NCBI RefSeq assembly: GCF_947252345.1
Contig: NZ_CAMXVC010000010.1
Coordinates: 1-46,693, forward strand
From: an uncultured Finegoldia sp.
GTDB lineage: Bacteria > Bacillota > Clostridia > Tissierellales > Peptoniphilaceae
Direction: 5' to 3'
Length of the DNA stretch: 46,693 bases
The notes under the pieces were generated by a model. It ran no database searches. It saw nothing but the letters and a program-made list of their open reading frames with translations, and was not told the origin of the DNA. Within the stretch, counting starts at the first letter, position 1. Each line of letters starts with the position of its first letter. A program made the translations under genes and the position numbers. Positions 25,184-33,700 of this stretch are shown piece by piece.

Positions 25184-25792
25184 ATGAAACCTTACATTGT
25201 TGGAGTTGCTGGAGGAAGTGCTTCCGGTAAAACTGAAATCGTCAAAAATTTAAAAAATCATTTCGCCGATAAAATCGAGATAATCGAACACGACAATTAT
25301 TATTATGCGCACGATAATCTCACATTAGAAGAACGTGCGAGTTTGAACTACGATCATCCACAATCTTTCGAGACGGATTTGTTGATTGAACACGTTAAGA
25401 AAATCATTAATAATGAAGAGATAGACATTCCAACTTATGATTTTACAATTCACACGAGAAGTTCTGATACTTTGAAGAAAACACCAAAGCCAATTGTGAT
25501 TGTCGAGGGAATTTTGGTGTTGGAGAATGAAGAGCTCAGAAATTTGATGGGTATGAAGGTGTTTGTCGATTGTGACTGCGATGTCAGATTGAAACGAAGA
25601 ATAACAAGGGATACAGTCGAGAGAAATAGAACTGTGGAATCTATTTTGAATCAATATATGGATACTGTGAAGCCGATGCACGAGCTTTTTGTCGAGCCAA
25701 GCAAAAAATATGCTGATTTGATTATTCCAAAAGGCGGAAGAAACAAGGTTGCGATTGACGTTTTAATCAATCATTTAAATGCAAAATTGTAA
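25184..25792 (+). CDS. udk: uridine kinase
   Basis: A 202-residue P-loop kinase that phosphorylates uridine and cytidine for pyrimidine salvage. Walker A GGSASGKT at residues 10-17; EHDNYYY, LNYDHPQSF and YDFTIHTRS are the nucleoside-binding motifs of Udk; IVEGILVLENEELR is the Walker B region and RLKRRITRDTVERNR the lid. Length is normal. The start follows AGGAGGAG. It is separated from tyrS by the T-box leader, which has its own promoter. No terminator was recognised after udk, so some read-through into the tyrS leader is possible. Confidence 0.92.
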   Translation: MKPYIVGVAGGSASGKTEIVKNLKNHFADKIEIIEHDNYYYAHDNLTLEERASLNYDHPQSFETDLLIEHVKKIINNEEIDIPTYDFTIHTRSSDTLKKTPKPIVIVEGILVLENEELRNLMGMKVFVDCDCDVRLKRRITRDTVERNRTVESILNQYMDTVKPMHELFVEPSKKYADLIIPKGGRNKVAIDVLINHLNAKL

Positions 25793-25809
25793 TTTAATTT
25801 GTTTTGCTA

Positions 25810-25838
25810 TTGACTATAATCAAAATCTAGTATACAAT
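25810..25838 (+). promoter_or_regulatory. promoter of the tyrS T-box transcript
   Basis: TTGACT, 17-base spacer, TACAAT: a near-consensus promoter. It predicts transcription starting near 25845. Confidence 0.75.
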
Positions 25839-25844
25839 CTTTAA

Positions 25845-26001
25845 TAACTTAATAGAAAGCGTTGAGTGTGACCAGTACCGGTTGTTCGGGAATTACAACA
25901 CATGAGTTTTCAAGGTAGTTTCATACTTTGCGTGAAACATGAGCTTTTGATTAGAAAGGTGGTACCGCGTAGATTCGCCCTTTCGTGTCAAGAGTTTTTT
26001 T
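25845..26001 (+). promoter_or_regulatory. tyrosine T-box leader with very short Stem I
   Basis: The T-box core GGTGGTACCGCG is at 25958-25969. It folds into the antiterminator: GAAAGG with CCTTTC as lower helix, the 7-nt bulge TGGTACC, and GCG with CGC as upper helix. TGGT pairs with ACCA, fitting the A73 discriminator of tRNA-Tyr. The specifier loop has AGTA opposite GAA (the S-turn pair), then TAC (Tyr) at 25894-25896. Stem I is minimal: GTGT with ACAC below, CCG with CGG above, loop GTTGTT. The long distal arm that holds the tRNA elbow is missing. A middle hairpin (GTTTCA/TGAAAC) is at 25918-25938. CTTTTGA at 25944-25950 can pair with TCAAGAG at 25988-25994 just before T7, a possible part of the terminator. 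Uncharged tRNA-Tyr should raise tyrS expression. Confidence 0.88.
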
Positions 26002-26019
26002 ATTTTAAGGAGGAATTTT

Positions 26020-27267
26020 ATGATTAATTATGAATTTGAACACGAGAACGTCTTTGATGAGCTTGTGGAACGTGGATATTTTGAACAGGCAACTTACGAA
26101 GATGAGTTGAGAGATTTGCTCGGCAAAGAGAGAGTTCCATTTTATATCGGATTCGATGCTACTGCAGACAGTTTGACAATCGGTCATTTTATTCAGCTTA
26201 TGGTTATGATGAGAATGCAAGCTCACGGTCACATTCCAATTTGCCTTTTGGGTGGTGGAACAACTATGATAGGTGACCCATCCGGCCGTAACGATATGAG
26301 AAGCATTATGACGAAGGAAGTGATAGACGAAAACGCTAGAAGATTTCATTTGCAAATGACTCGCTTCATCGATTTTAGCAACGAAAATGCTTATATAGAA
26401 AATAACAAGGATTGGCTTTTGAATTTGAATTTCTTGGAATTTATGAGAGAAATCGGAGTGCATTTTTCTGTCAACCAAATGTTGACGTTAGAAAGTTACA
26501 AAAACAGAATGAAACAAGGGCTAACATTTTTTGAGTTCAGTTATATGTTGATGCAATCATACGATTACTTGGTATTATACAGAAAATACGGATGTAAATT
26601 GCAAATGGGTGGCTCGGATCAATGGTCAAACATTTTGGGCGGCTACGATTTGGTGAGAAAATTGGAAAACGACAAAGTGTACGCAATGACTTTCAAGCTA
26701 CTCACAACTGCTGACGGAGTGAAAATGGGTAAATCTCAAAAAGGTGCTGTGTGGTTGGATGAAAACAAGACAACGCCTTATGATTTGTTCCAATACATGA
26801 GAAATGTCGATGACAGAGATGTCGGAAAATTCTTGTTGATGTTGACATTCCTTCCAACTGAAGAATGTAAGCGCCTCGGCAAGTTAGAGGGAAGCGAAAT
26901 CAACAAAGCAAAAGAAATTTTGGCTTTCGAGGTCACTAAACTCGTTCACGGAGTTGAAAAAGCAGAAGATGCGTTGAATACTTCTCGTTCACTTTTCAGT
27001 TCAAATGCTTCCGATGAAAATATGCCAACGACTGAAATGAAAGCATTGGATTTTGAAAATGGACTTGGCTTGTTGAATTTGTTGACAATGACAAATCTAA
27101 CTCAATCGAACAGCGAAGCTCGTAGACTTGTAACTCAAAACGGAATTTCAATCAACGACAAAAAAGAAACCGACACGAAAAGAATCATCACTATGGAAGA
27201 TTTCAACGACGATGAACTCATAATTAAAAAAGGAAAGAAAATTTACCACAGAGTAAAATTGGTATAA
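26020..27267 (+). CDS. tyrS: tyrosyl-tRNA synthetase
   Basis: A 415-residue class I synthetase of the bacterial TyrS type, charging tRNA-Tyr. YIGFDATADSLTIGHFIQLM holds the HIGH-like signature (here GH in TIGHF), GGSDQWSNILGGYDL binds tyrosine, and KMGKS at residues 235-239 is the KMSKS loop. The C-terminal S4-like RNA-binding domain (about 345-415) contains SNSEARRLVTQNGISIN. The start follows AAGGAGG. It is preceded by a tyrosine-specific T-box, which agrees with the assignment, and followed by a terminator. Confidence 0.96.
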   Translation: MINYEFEHENVFDELVERGYFEQATYEDELRDLLGKERVPFYIGFDATADSLTIGHFIQLMVMMRMQAHGHIPICLLGGGTTMIGDPSGRNDMRSIMTKEVIDENARRFHLQMTRFIDFSNENAYIENNKDWLLNLNFLEFMREIGVHFSVNQMLTLESYKNRMKQGLTFFEFSYMLMQSYDYLVLYRKYGCKLQMGGSDQWSNILGGYDLVRKLENDKVYAMTFKLLTTADGVKMGKSQKGAVWLDENKTTPYDLFQYMRNVDDRDVGKFLLMLTFLPTEECKRLGKLEGSEINKAKEILAFEVTKLVHGVEKAEDALNTSRSLFSSNASDENMPTTEMKALDFENGLGLLNLLTMTNLTQSNSEARRLVTQNGISINDKKETDTKRIITMEDFNDDELIIKKGKKIYHRVKLV

Positions 27268-27276
27268 TAAAAAACA

Positions 27277-27313
27277 AAAACCTCGGCTCACTTTCATAGC
27301 GTGTCGAGGTTTT
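27277..27313 (+). terminator. terminator of tyrS
   Basis: AAAACCTCG and CGAGGTTTT form a 9-bp outer stem with a smaller inner CAC/GTG pairing. The T-tract is short and runs into the next promoter. Confidence 0.65.
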
Positions 27314-27314
27314 G

Positions 27315-27323
27315 TGGTATAAT
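27315..27323 (+). promoter_or_regulatory. extended -10 promoter of the cardiolipin synthase operon
   Basis: TGGTATAAT, a perfect extended -10, directly after the tyrS terminator stem; the -35 region falls within the hairpin and is not consensus. Confidence 0.6.
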
Positions 27324-27355
27324 TAAGTAAATTTCAATTACTCGTGGAGGTGTAA

Positions 27356-28879
27356 ATGAAAAAATTATTCAAATTTTTGACCAGTAGAATAATGTTACTG
27401 GCAATTGTATTTGTAATTCAAATTTCTTTGTTGGCGTATTTGATTTTGAGTTTTCAAAGAAATTTCGTGTTCATTTACAGTTTAAATATAATCGTGTCAT
27501 TCGCATTTACAATAATGGTGGTCAACACTGACGTCAATCCGAGTTTCAAACTCGGCTGGCTAATCCCTATATGGATTTTCCCGTTGTTCGGAGCGGTGTT
27601 CTATTTGTTTTTCAGAAAAAACAGATTCGTTCGTGCACAGCAAAAAAAGATGGACAAGATAAGTTCATCGTTTAACAACCACATTTTGTCAAATGGCGAT
27701 GTGATTGACGAGTTGAAAGATGATTCCAAATCAATCGCAACCTACATAAACACAACTGCTCACGCTCCTGTGTTTTCAAAAACGTGTTCGACCTATTTGA
27801 AAAATGGAGAAGTTTTCTTTGAAAGTTTGATGCAAGATTTAAAAAACGCAAAGGATTATATTTTCTTGGAGTTTTTCATAATAGAAGAAGGATATATGTT
27901 CAATCACATATTGAAAGTTTTGGAGCAAAAAGTAGAAGAAGGAGTCGACGTGAGGATTTTGTACGACGATTTCGGCTGTATGGCAAAACTTTCTCGTAAG
28001 TACTACAAAAAGCTGGAGAAAAAAGGAATCAAAGTTCACGTTTTTAATCCGATAAGATTTCTTCCTATGCCCCGCCACAACAACAGAGACCACCGAAAAA
28101 TCATCGTGATTGACGGTAAAATCGCCTACACCGGTGGGTTTAATTTGGCAGATGAGTATATGAATAAAGTTCAAAAATTCGGCTACTGGAAGGACACCGG
28201 CATCAGAGTTACGGGAGACGGAGTGTGGTCATTCACGGTGATGTTTTTGTCAATTTGGGAATTGTACGACGACGAGGTGCTAGATTACAAATATTATTTC
28301 GACACAACTGTAAATGACGTGTCCAAAAACGAAGGATATTGCCAGCCGTACACGGATTCTCCGTTGGATGATATTCCAGTTGGAAAGGGAACTTATATGC
28401 AGTTGGTGTCACGTTCGAGAAAATATTTTTACATCACAACTCCGTATTTGATTCCGTCGGATGATATGCTGGAATCTTTGCGTGATGCTGCGAAAAGCGG
28501 TGTCGATGTCAGAATACTCACTCCAGGTATTCCCGACAAAAAACTTGTATACATGGTGACACGCACTTACTACAAATCGCTATTAGAAGCTGGTGTCAGA
28601 ATTTTCGAGTACACGCCGGGATTTTTACACGCAAAAAGCTGTGTAGCAGACGACAAACACGCAATCGTAGGTTCTATCAATCTCGATTTTAGGTCTTTGT
28701 ATCTGCATTTTGAAAATGGTGCGATGTACTACAACTCACACATTGTGAATGATTTAAAGGAGGATTTTTTGGAGATGCAATCAAAATCAGAAGAAATTTT
28801 CGTAAGAAAAATCGAAAGCCAAAGCGTATTTCGCAAAATCCTTTCAGTAATACTAAAAGTATTCTCGCCAATGATATGA
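27356..28879 (+). CDS. cls: cardiolipin synthase
   Basis: A 507-residue membrane-bound phospholipase D-family enzyme that makes cardiolipin from phosphatidylglycerol. Two N-terminal transmembrane helices (about 12-32 and 37-57) and a third near 68-86 form the PLDc_N region. Two HKD catalytic motifs follow: HRKIIVIDG (His246, Lys248, Asp253) and, near residue 425, HAKSCVADDKHAIVGSIN. Both are complete, so the enzyme should be active. Length is typical. The start follows GTGGAGGTG. It heads a three-gene lipid operon, overlapping the next gene by 4 bases. Confidence 0.95.
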   Translation: MKKLFKFLTSRIMLLAIVFVIQISLLAYLILSFQRNFVFIYSLNIIVSFAFTIMVVNTDVNPSFKLGWLIPIWIFPLFGAVFYLFFRKNRFVRAQQKKMDKISSSFNNHILSNGDVIDELKDDSKSIATYINTTAHAPVFSKTCSTYLKNGEVFFESLMQDLKNAKDYIFLEFFIIEEGYMFNHILKVLEQKVEEGVDVRILYDDFGCMAKLSRKYYKKLEKKGIKVHVFNPIRFLPMPRHNNRDHRKIIVIDGKIAYTGGFNLADEYMNKVQKFGYWKDTGIRVTGDGVWSFTVMFLSIWELYDDEVLDYKYYFDTTVNDVSKNEGYCQPYTDSPLDDIPVGKGTYMQLVSRSRKYFYITTPYLIPSDDMLESLRDAAKSGVDVRILTPGIPDKKLVYMVTRTYYKSLLEAGVRIFEYTPGFLHAKSCVADDKHAIVGSINLDFRSLYLHFENGAMYYNSHIVNDLKEDFLEMQSKSEEIFVRKIESQSVFRKILSVILKVFSPMI

Positions 28880-29559
28880 TGAAGAGAAATAATACCATCG
28901 ACTCATTGCGAGGATTTGCGATTGTCAATATGATAGTCTATCACCTGCTGTTTGATTTGGTTTATATGGAAAATTTTAAAATCGAGTGGTTTGTAAATAC
29001 ACCTGGAATGATTTGGGAGAGATTTATCTGCACGAGTTTCATTTTGATATCGGGATATTGTTTCAACCTATCGAAGCACAAAACAAAGCAAGTTATTAGG
29101 CTATTGATAGTCTCAAGTTTATTGAGTGCAACGACATTTGTATTTGCAAATGAATTTTTCATTGTGTTTGGGATAATTCATCTGATTTGTGCTTCTCAAA
29201 TTCTGACAATAGCGTTGGACAAGCTCAATCCAAACAAAAAAACACTACTCATCTTGTCTGTTGCAATATTCGCACTGACCTACAGAATAAGCGCACATCC
29301 TATGAATATAGGCACAAATCTGTTTTGCTTTTTGGGATTTTACAACGACAAATTTTACAGTGGAGATTATTTTCCACTATTTCCGTGGTATTTTATGTAT
29401 TTGATTGGATATTGCTTGTACGATTTTGTCGATTTCAAATTAAACGTGCAGGAAAATATACTTTCCAAAATGGGAAGACACAGCTTGGCAATATATATAA
29501 TTCACCAGCCATTGATTATTATGGCAATTAAATTGATAAAATATTTGGGAGGATTTTAA
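28876..29559 (+). CDS. DUF1624 (HGSNAT-like) membrane acyltransferase family protein
   Basis: A 227-residue integral membrane protein with about six to seven helices. The opening NTIDSLRGFAIVNMIVYHLL is the hallmark of the DUF1624/heparan-glucosaminide N-acetyltransferase-related family, which also resembles acyltransferase-3 proteins. The C-terminal GRHSLAIYIIHQPLII is the other conserved segment. These families move acyl groups across or onto membrane-facing sugars; the substrate is unknown here. No good ribosome site precedes it. The start (ATGATG, either Met) overlaps the cls stop, so translation depends on coupling. Its stop and the next start share one base (TAATG). Position between cardiolipin synthase and a diacylglycerol-kinase-like gene suggests a role in glycolipid or membrane-lipid modification (inference). 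Confidence 0.75.
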   Translation: MMKRNNTIDSLRGFAIVNMIVYHLLFDLVYMENFKIEWFVNTPGMIWERFICTSFILISGYCFNLSKHKTKQVIRLLIVSSLLSATTFVFANEFFIVFGIIHLICASQILTIALDKLNPNKKTLLILSVAIFALTYRISAHPMNIGTNLFCFLGFYNDKFYSGDYFPLFPWYFMYLIGYCLYDFVDFKLNVQENILSKMGRHSLAIYIIHQPLIIMAIKLIKYLGGF

Positions 29560-30458
29560 TGAATAAATTTAAAAAATCAATCGTTATGTACCACGACAAT
29601 TCGGGACAACAAGATATTTACGATGTGTTAGAGAAGACGAGTCGCAATATTTTAAAATTGTCGAACGAAACAGTTTTTTTCAAGAGCGAAAAACAGGGAG
29701 ACTTTTACAAAAAATGTGAAGAATTAAAAGATTTTGACCTTGTCGTTGTCGTAGGCGGAGACGGAACAATCAACGAAGTAATAAACGGATTGTACCACTA
29801 CAATTTGAATCCGATAATCGGAATAATTCCCGCAGGCTCGTTCAACGATTTTTCAAAAACATTGAACATCGGGAAAAACCCACTCGAAGCCAGCGAAAAT
29901 ATGTTGGATGCGCAAGTCAAAGAGTACGACTGCATATTGAACGACGACAAAATCGCCCTCAACTTCTGGACGGTCGGAATCGCAACTAGTAACGCTATAA
30001 AAATGCAAGACACCGACAAATCGACATTCGGCGTCCTCACATACATCCCGAAAATTTTTGAAACACTTTCCGAAGACAACATCTTCAATTACGAAATGGA
30101 ATTGGATGGCAAATTGATTACAGGCTCTGCCATTATGGTATTTGTCGCGAACGGATTGTACTCCGGTTCGGTCGAGCTTCCAATTTCGGACATCAGTCCA
30201 AGTGACGGTGTGTTGAATGTTTTTATAGTTGAAAACACCAACTTATCCACGTTCAAAGCATTGTTCGGAAAACAAAACAGCACTGATTTTAACGAAGAAA
30301 ACGAATCAATCACAACCTACAAAGCAAAAGAAATAAAATTTATAAAACCCGAAGGCTTATCGGTCGACACAGACGGAGAATTGTACCAACAAACTCCATC
30401 CTCATTAAAAGTCTTGGAAAAAAGATTCAAATTCTTGTACAAACCACTTGAACAATAA
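29559..30458 (+). CDS. diacylglycerol kinase-like lipid kinase (DagK/YegS family)
   Basis: A 299-residue cytoplasmic kinase. The nucleotide-binding signature GGDGT (residues 66-70, in VVVVGGDGTINEVING) and IGIIPAGSFNDFSKTL define the DAGK catalytic domain. The second, beta-sandwich domain (about 135-299) includes ALNFWTVGIATSNAI and ends with the family's VDTDGELYQQTPSSLKVL. Likely substrate is diacylglycerol recycled from lipoteichoic acid synthesis, but related proteins use other lipids. It is the last gene of the cls operon, followed by a very strong terminator. Confidence 0.85.
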   Translation: MNKFKKSIVMYHDNSGQQDIYDVLEKTSRNILKLSNETVFFKSEKQGDFYKKCEELKDFDLVVVVGGDGTINEVINGLYHYNLNPIIGIIPAGSFNDFSKTLNIGKNPLEASENMLDAQVKEYDCILNDDKIALNFWTVGIATSNAIKMQDTDKSTFGVLTYIPKIFETLSEDNIFNYEMELDGKLITGSAIMVFVANGLYSGSVELPISDISPSDGVLNVFIVENTNLSTFKALFGKQNSTDFNEENESITTYKAKEIKFIKPEGLSVDTDGELYQQTPSSLKVLEKRFKFLYKPLEQ

Positions 30459-30462
30459 AATC

Positions 30463-30495
30463 AAAAAGCTAGTCTGATTTTCAGACTAGCTTTTT
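30463..30495 (+). terminator. terminator of the cls lipid operon
   Basis: A perfect 15-bp stem, AAAAAGCTAGTCTGA with TCAGACTAGCTTTTT, and a 3-nt loop. Confidence 0.9.
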
Positions 30496-30518
30496 AGGTT
30501 AAAATTCCATATAAAAAA

Positions 30519-30538
30519 GAGACCATTTTGATGGTCTC
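30519..30538 (-). terminator. terminator of the candidate small RNA
   Basis: GAGACCAT and ATGGTCTC pair perfectly over 8 bp with a 4-nt loop; on the minus strand TTTTTTATAT follows, on the plus strand there is no T-tract. It is not the terminator of the surface-protein gene, which has its own at 30712-30743. Confidence 0.7.
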
Positions 30539-30600
30539 CCGTTTAATCTAAGGTTAAAAAACAATATTAAGGGAGGAGATTGTTTCTTGAGATTAAACTT
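30519..30600 (-). ncRNA. candidate small RNA with anti-Shine-Dalgarno loop
   Basis: On the minus strand GTTTAATCT (30590-30598) pairs with AGATTAAAC (30541-30549), and inside it AACAAT-type arms (ACAAT/ATTGT) close a second helix. The loop presents CTCCTCCCTTAA, an exact complement of a strong ribosome binding site. The rho-independent hairpin at 30519-30538 follows at once. Structure, a C-rich loop and a terminator are the marks of Firmicutes regulatory RNAs that block translation. No convincing promoter was found (TTGTTA-17-TAATTT near 30650-30680 is weak). The 291-base gap 30459-30749 otherwise holds only terminators. Confidence 0.4.
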
Positions 30601-30711
30601 ACTTTGTTTACATTTATATATTAGCTTATGATTGTGTATTAATTATGTTGAAATTAGTCGTGATTAAATTTTTTAACAAATTCTTGAAAAATTTTTGTTT
30701 TTTCAAAATAA

Positions 30712-30743
30712 AAAGCCATGCAAGATAATTCTCACATGACTTT
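30712..30743 (-). terminator. terminator of the LRR/CWB2 surface-protein gene
   Basis: On the minus strand AAAGTCATG pairs with CATGGCTTT (one G-U) around a 14-nt loop, followed by TTATTTTG. It lies 7 bases after the stop codon. Confidence 0.7.
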
Positions 30744-30749
30744 AAAATT

Positions 30750-33700
30750 TTATTTTGTAAATTGCTTTACAACTGATTCACTAACAGATTTTTCTCCTCC
30801 AAATACGTTGGCTTGTTCTATTTTCGATTCCTTCAATGCGTCTTTTGTCGCTTGTGGGATTTCGTTTGTTTGTGTCAATAGTATTGGGCAGTCTATTGTT
30901 CCTACTACTAAGCTGTCTGCAAAGTTTTCTCCACTTGTGATGTTAACTTCTACTCTGTCTTTGAAGCCGTATTCGTAGATTTTCTTTGCTGTTTCGTAAC
31001 GGTTTGCTCCGGCAATTCTTGTAGGGCTTGGAAGTTTGTTTTCCAATTCTTTGGAGATTGTATTTTCTCCTCCTACAATTATTACGTTTTTGATTTGTTT
31101 CATTACTTCTTGTGTTGGTTTTGGTATGTTGTTTGGTTGTACTAGTAGGATTGGCATATTTTGTTTGTTTGCAAGAGGAGCTACTGTTAGTGCGTCGGCA
31201 AACTCTTCTCCGCTTGCGATTATTGCTTGTGTTGTTGCTGTGCGTTTGATTATTTCTTTTGCTATTTTTGCGCTTGTTTCGTAGCGGTCTGTTCCTGCTA
31301 TTGTTTGGAGGTTGTATTGTGTTAGGCTGTCTTTTGTTTTATCTACTGAGTGTTTTCCTCCTATTACTACTACGTTTTTTGCTCCTAGTCGTTGTATTTC
31401 TTGTTTTACTATGGTGTCTAGTTGGTCTTTTTGTACGAGTAGGATTGGCGCTTTTAGTGCTTTTGATAGTGCTGATGCTGATAGGCTGTCTGCGTAGTTG
31501 TCGCCACTTGCTATTATTACTGTGTCTGCTTTTTTGTAGTATTTTTTGGATATTTCTACTGCTGTTTGTGTTCTGTTTGTTCCTGCTGTTCTTGTTGTTT
31601 TGATTGGTTGTTGTTTTTGTTCTTGTTGTTGTTTTTGTTCTTGTTGTTGTGTGTTGTTTTGTGCAGGTGTTGTTGGGTTTGGCAAGTTTGGTGTGCTTGG
31701 TGTTACTGTTCCAGGTACGCTTGGTGTTGGTGTTCCAGGTACGCTTGGTGTTACTGTTCCAGGTGTGCTTGGTGTTGGTGTTCCTGGTACGCTTGGAGTC
31801 ACTTTTGAAGTTTTGTTTTCTTTTTCAAAATCTTTACAAGCATCTTTTATCGCGTTGTAAATTCCTTCTCTGTGATATTTTGCTCTGTCGTCGCCTTTTC
31901 TTATCTTTGCGATTGAATTTACATCATTTTTCAAAATTTCGGAATAATTCAATCCTTCATAGTCGTCCAATGTTTCCAACGCCAACACGTGATAGCCCTC
32001 ATTGTCTTCGTCGACGTTTAATATTTCGTTGCCATAATCATCTTTTTGACCTTTTCCAATCGTGTACGACATATCCAAGACGTACAATATTTTTCCGTCT
32101 TTATCAAAATAAACATTCATTCCAATATGATAAGAAGGAATTGGAAGTGGCGTTTTCAATTCAAAATGGCCTTGCTTCATAATTGCATTTGCCATATTCC
32201 CTTTGTTTTCAACGATGTTGATTAGGTTTTGCAATTCTTTTGTTAATCTGTTTAATTTCTCGCCGTTTACAGCGGAATTGTTGTAAGATTTCTTCGCATA
32301 ATCGAGCTTATCTTTTAAAATCTCAGAATTTTGTGGGTGATTTTTGATAGTGGCATCCGCCAATTTTATCAACGAATCCAACTTATATCTACCAACGAAA
32401 AATTCTGCATCGTGGATGAATTTTAATTTAGTGCCTTCGGCCAAATTTTCTTGTTTCAAAAGTTTGTCCGCTTCGATTTTCATATCGTTGAATTGTTTTT
32501 GAGTGTCCTGTCTCAATATCGTCAAATCGAGCTTGTTCAATTCATCCAACACTTTTTTCAAATCGTCTTTGCTCTTAGTGATTTGTTCCGGATTGACAAC
32601 GAAATTTTCTCCATCTGCCAATGTTTTATTCTTGATTTTAACCAAGACTTTTTTGTAGATGTTGTCTGCTTTATTGTCATCAAATGCGTTAAATTTGATT
32701 TCCTTGATTTTGTCAGAAAATTCAACTTCGTTCAAGTTGTTGTATCTAAAAGCTTCTTCCTCTACGCCTTCCAAATTTTGTGGCAAAGTTAGATTTGTGA
32801 TGCTATTTTTGTAGAAAGCTTGAACTGGTATTGTTTTTAATTTCGTCAACGAACTCAAATCCAACTCTGAAATTTTGTTGTTGCAAAAAGCCATCTCGCC
32901 GATTTTTTCCACATTGTCTCCCATAAAAAAAACAGTTTGCGCGACGTTGTTTCTAAAAGCGGACATTCCGATTTCTTTTACATTTTGACTTATGACTATG
33001 GCAAAAATCTTGTTGATGTGAAATGCGCTGCTTCCGATGACTTCGAGATTGTCGTTTAGGCTTAGAGTATCAATCTTGTTGTTCATAAAAGCTCCGTCTC
33101 CGATAGTTTTTAAATCCTCTGGAGCTTCAAATTCTGTCAAATAATTAGATTGGAATGCAAATTTGCCAATTTTTTTGATTGTTTTTGGCAAAGTTACGCT
33201 CACCAAGTCATACTTGTTCAAGCTATTTCCTTCAAAATCAATATTTCTAAATGCGTCATCGGCAATCTCGTCCACAACAGTCTCGCCGTTTTTGTCTGGA
33301 ATTACGAGATTTTTGTTCTCACGAACTTTTAGCTTTCCTATTTCAGAAAATCCTAAAACTTTTCCTTTTTCAAATTTAAAATCTTTCTCATCCCATTTCG
33401 AACTGTCGATTTCAAGCGGAGTAGTCTTGTCTTTTTCCGTTGGGTTTACAATGGCGTGAGAGTCCTTATTTTCGATAGTTCCTTCGGTTTTTATGACAAC
33501 CATATTGGCGTAATTTTTGTCGCCGAGATTTCCGTTGAAGGCAGCTTCTTCAATTTTTTTCACGCTTTTTGGAAGGTTCACTTCTTTTATTTGATTATCT
33601 TCAAAAGCTCGTTCTGTAATCACTTCCAACTTATCTCCTTGGAACTCCAATTCTTTTATCTTGTTGCTTTTGAATGACCCTTCTCCCAAGTGTTCGAGAT

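Noticed and set aside
27541..27560. TGACGTCA in cls similar to the ECF promoter palindrome
   Set aside because: Lies within coding sequence away from any promoter and lacks the full 12-base palindrome.
30571..30625. 14-codon TTG-started peptide frame behind AAGGGAGGAG on the plus strand
   Set aside because: Very short, no plus-strand promoter or terminator of its own; the one-sided T-tract favours the minus-strand RNA. Kept only as an alternative in the findings.
31683..31803. Tandem repeats as a possible CRISPR or mobile-element end
   Set aside because: The 24-base units are in frame, contiguous without spacers, and encode a Pro/Thr/Ser linker.
31259..32182. Long plus-strand open frames opposite the surface-protein gene, very rich in Leu, Val, Phe and Cys
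   Set aside because: They are by-products of the biased base composition of the CWB2 and linker coding region on the other strand; they lack ribosome sites and any protein-like pattern.
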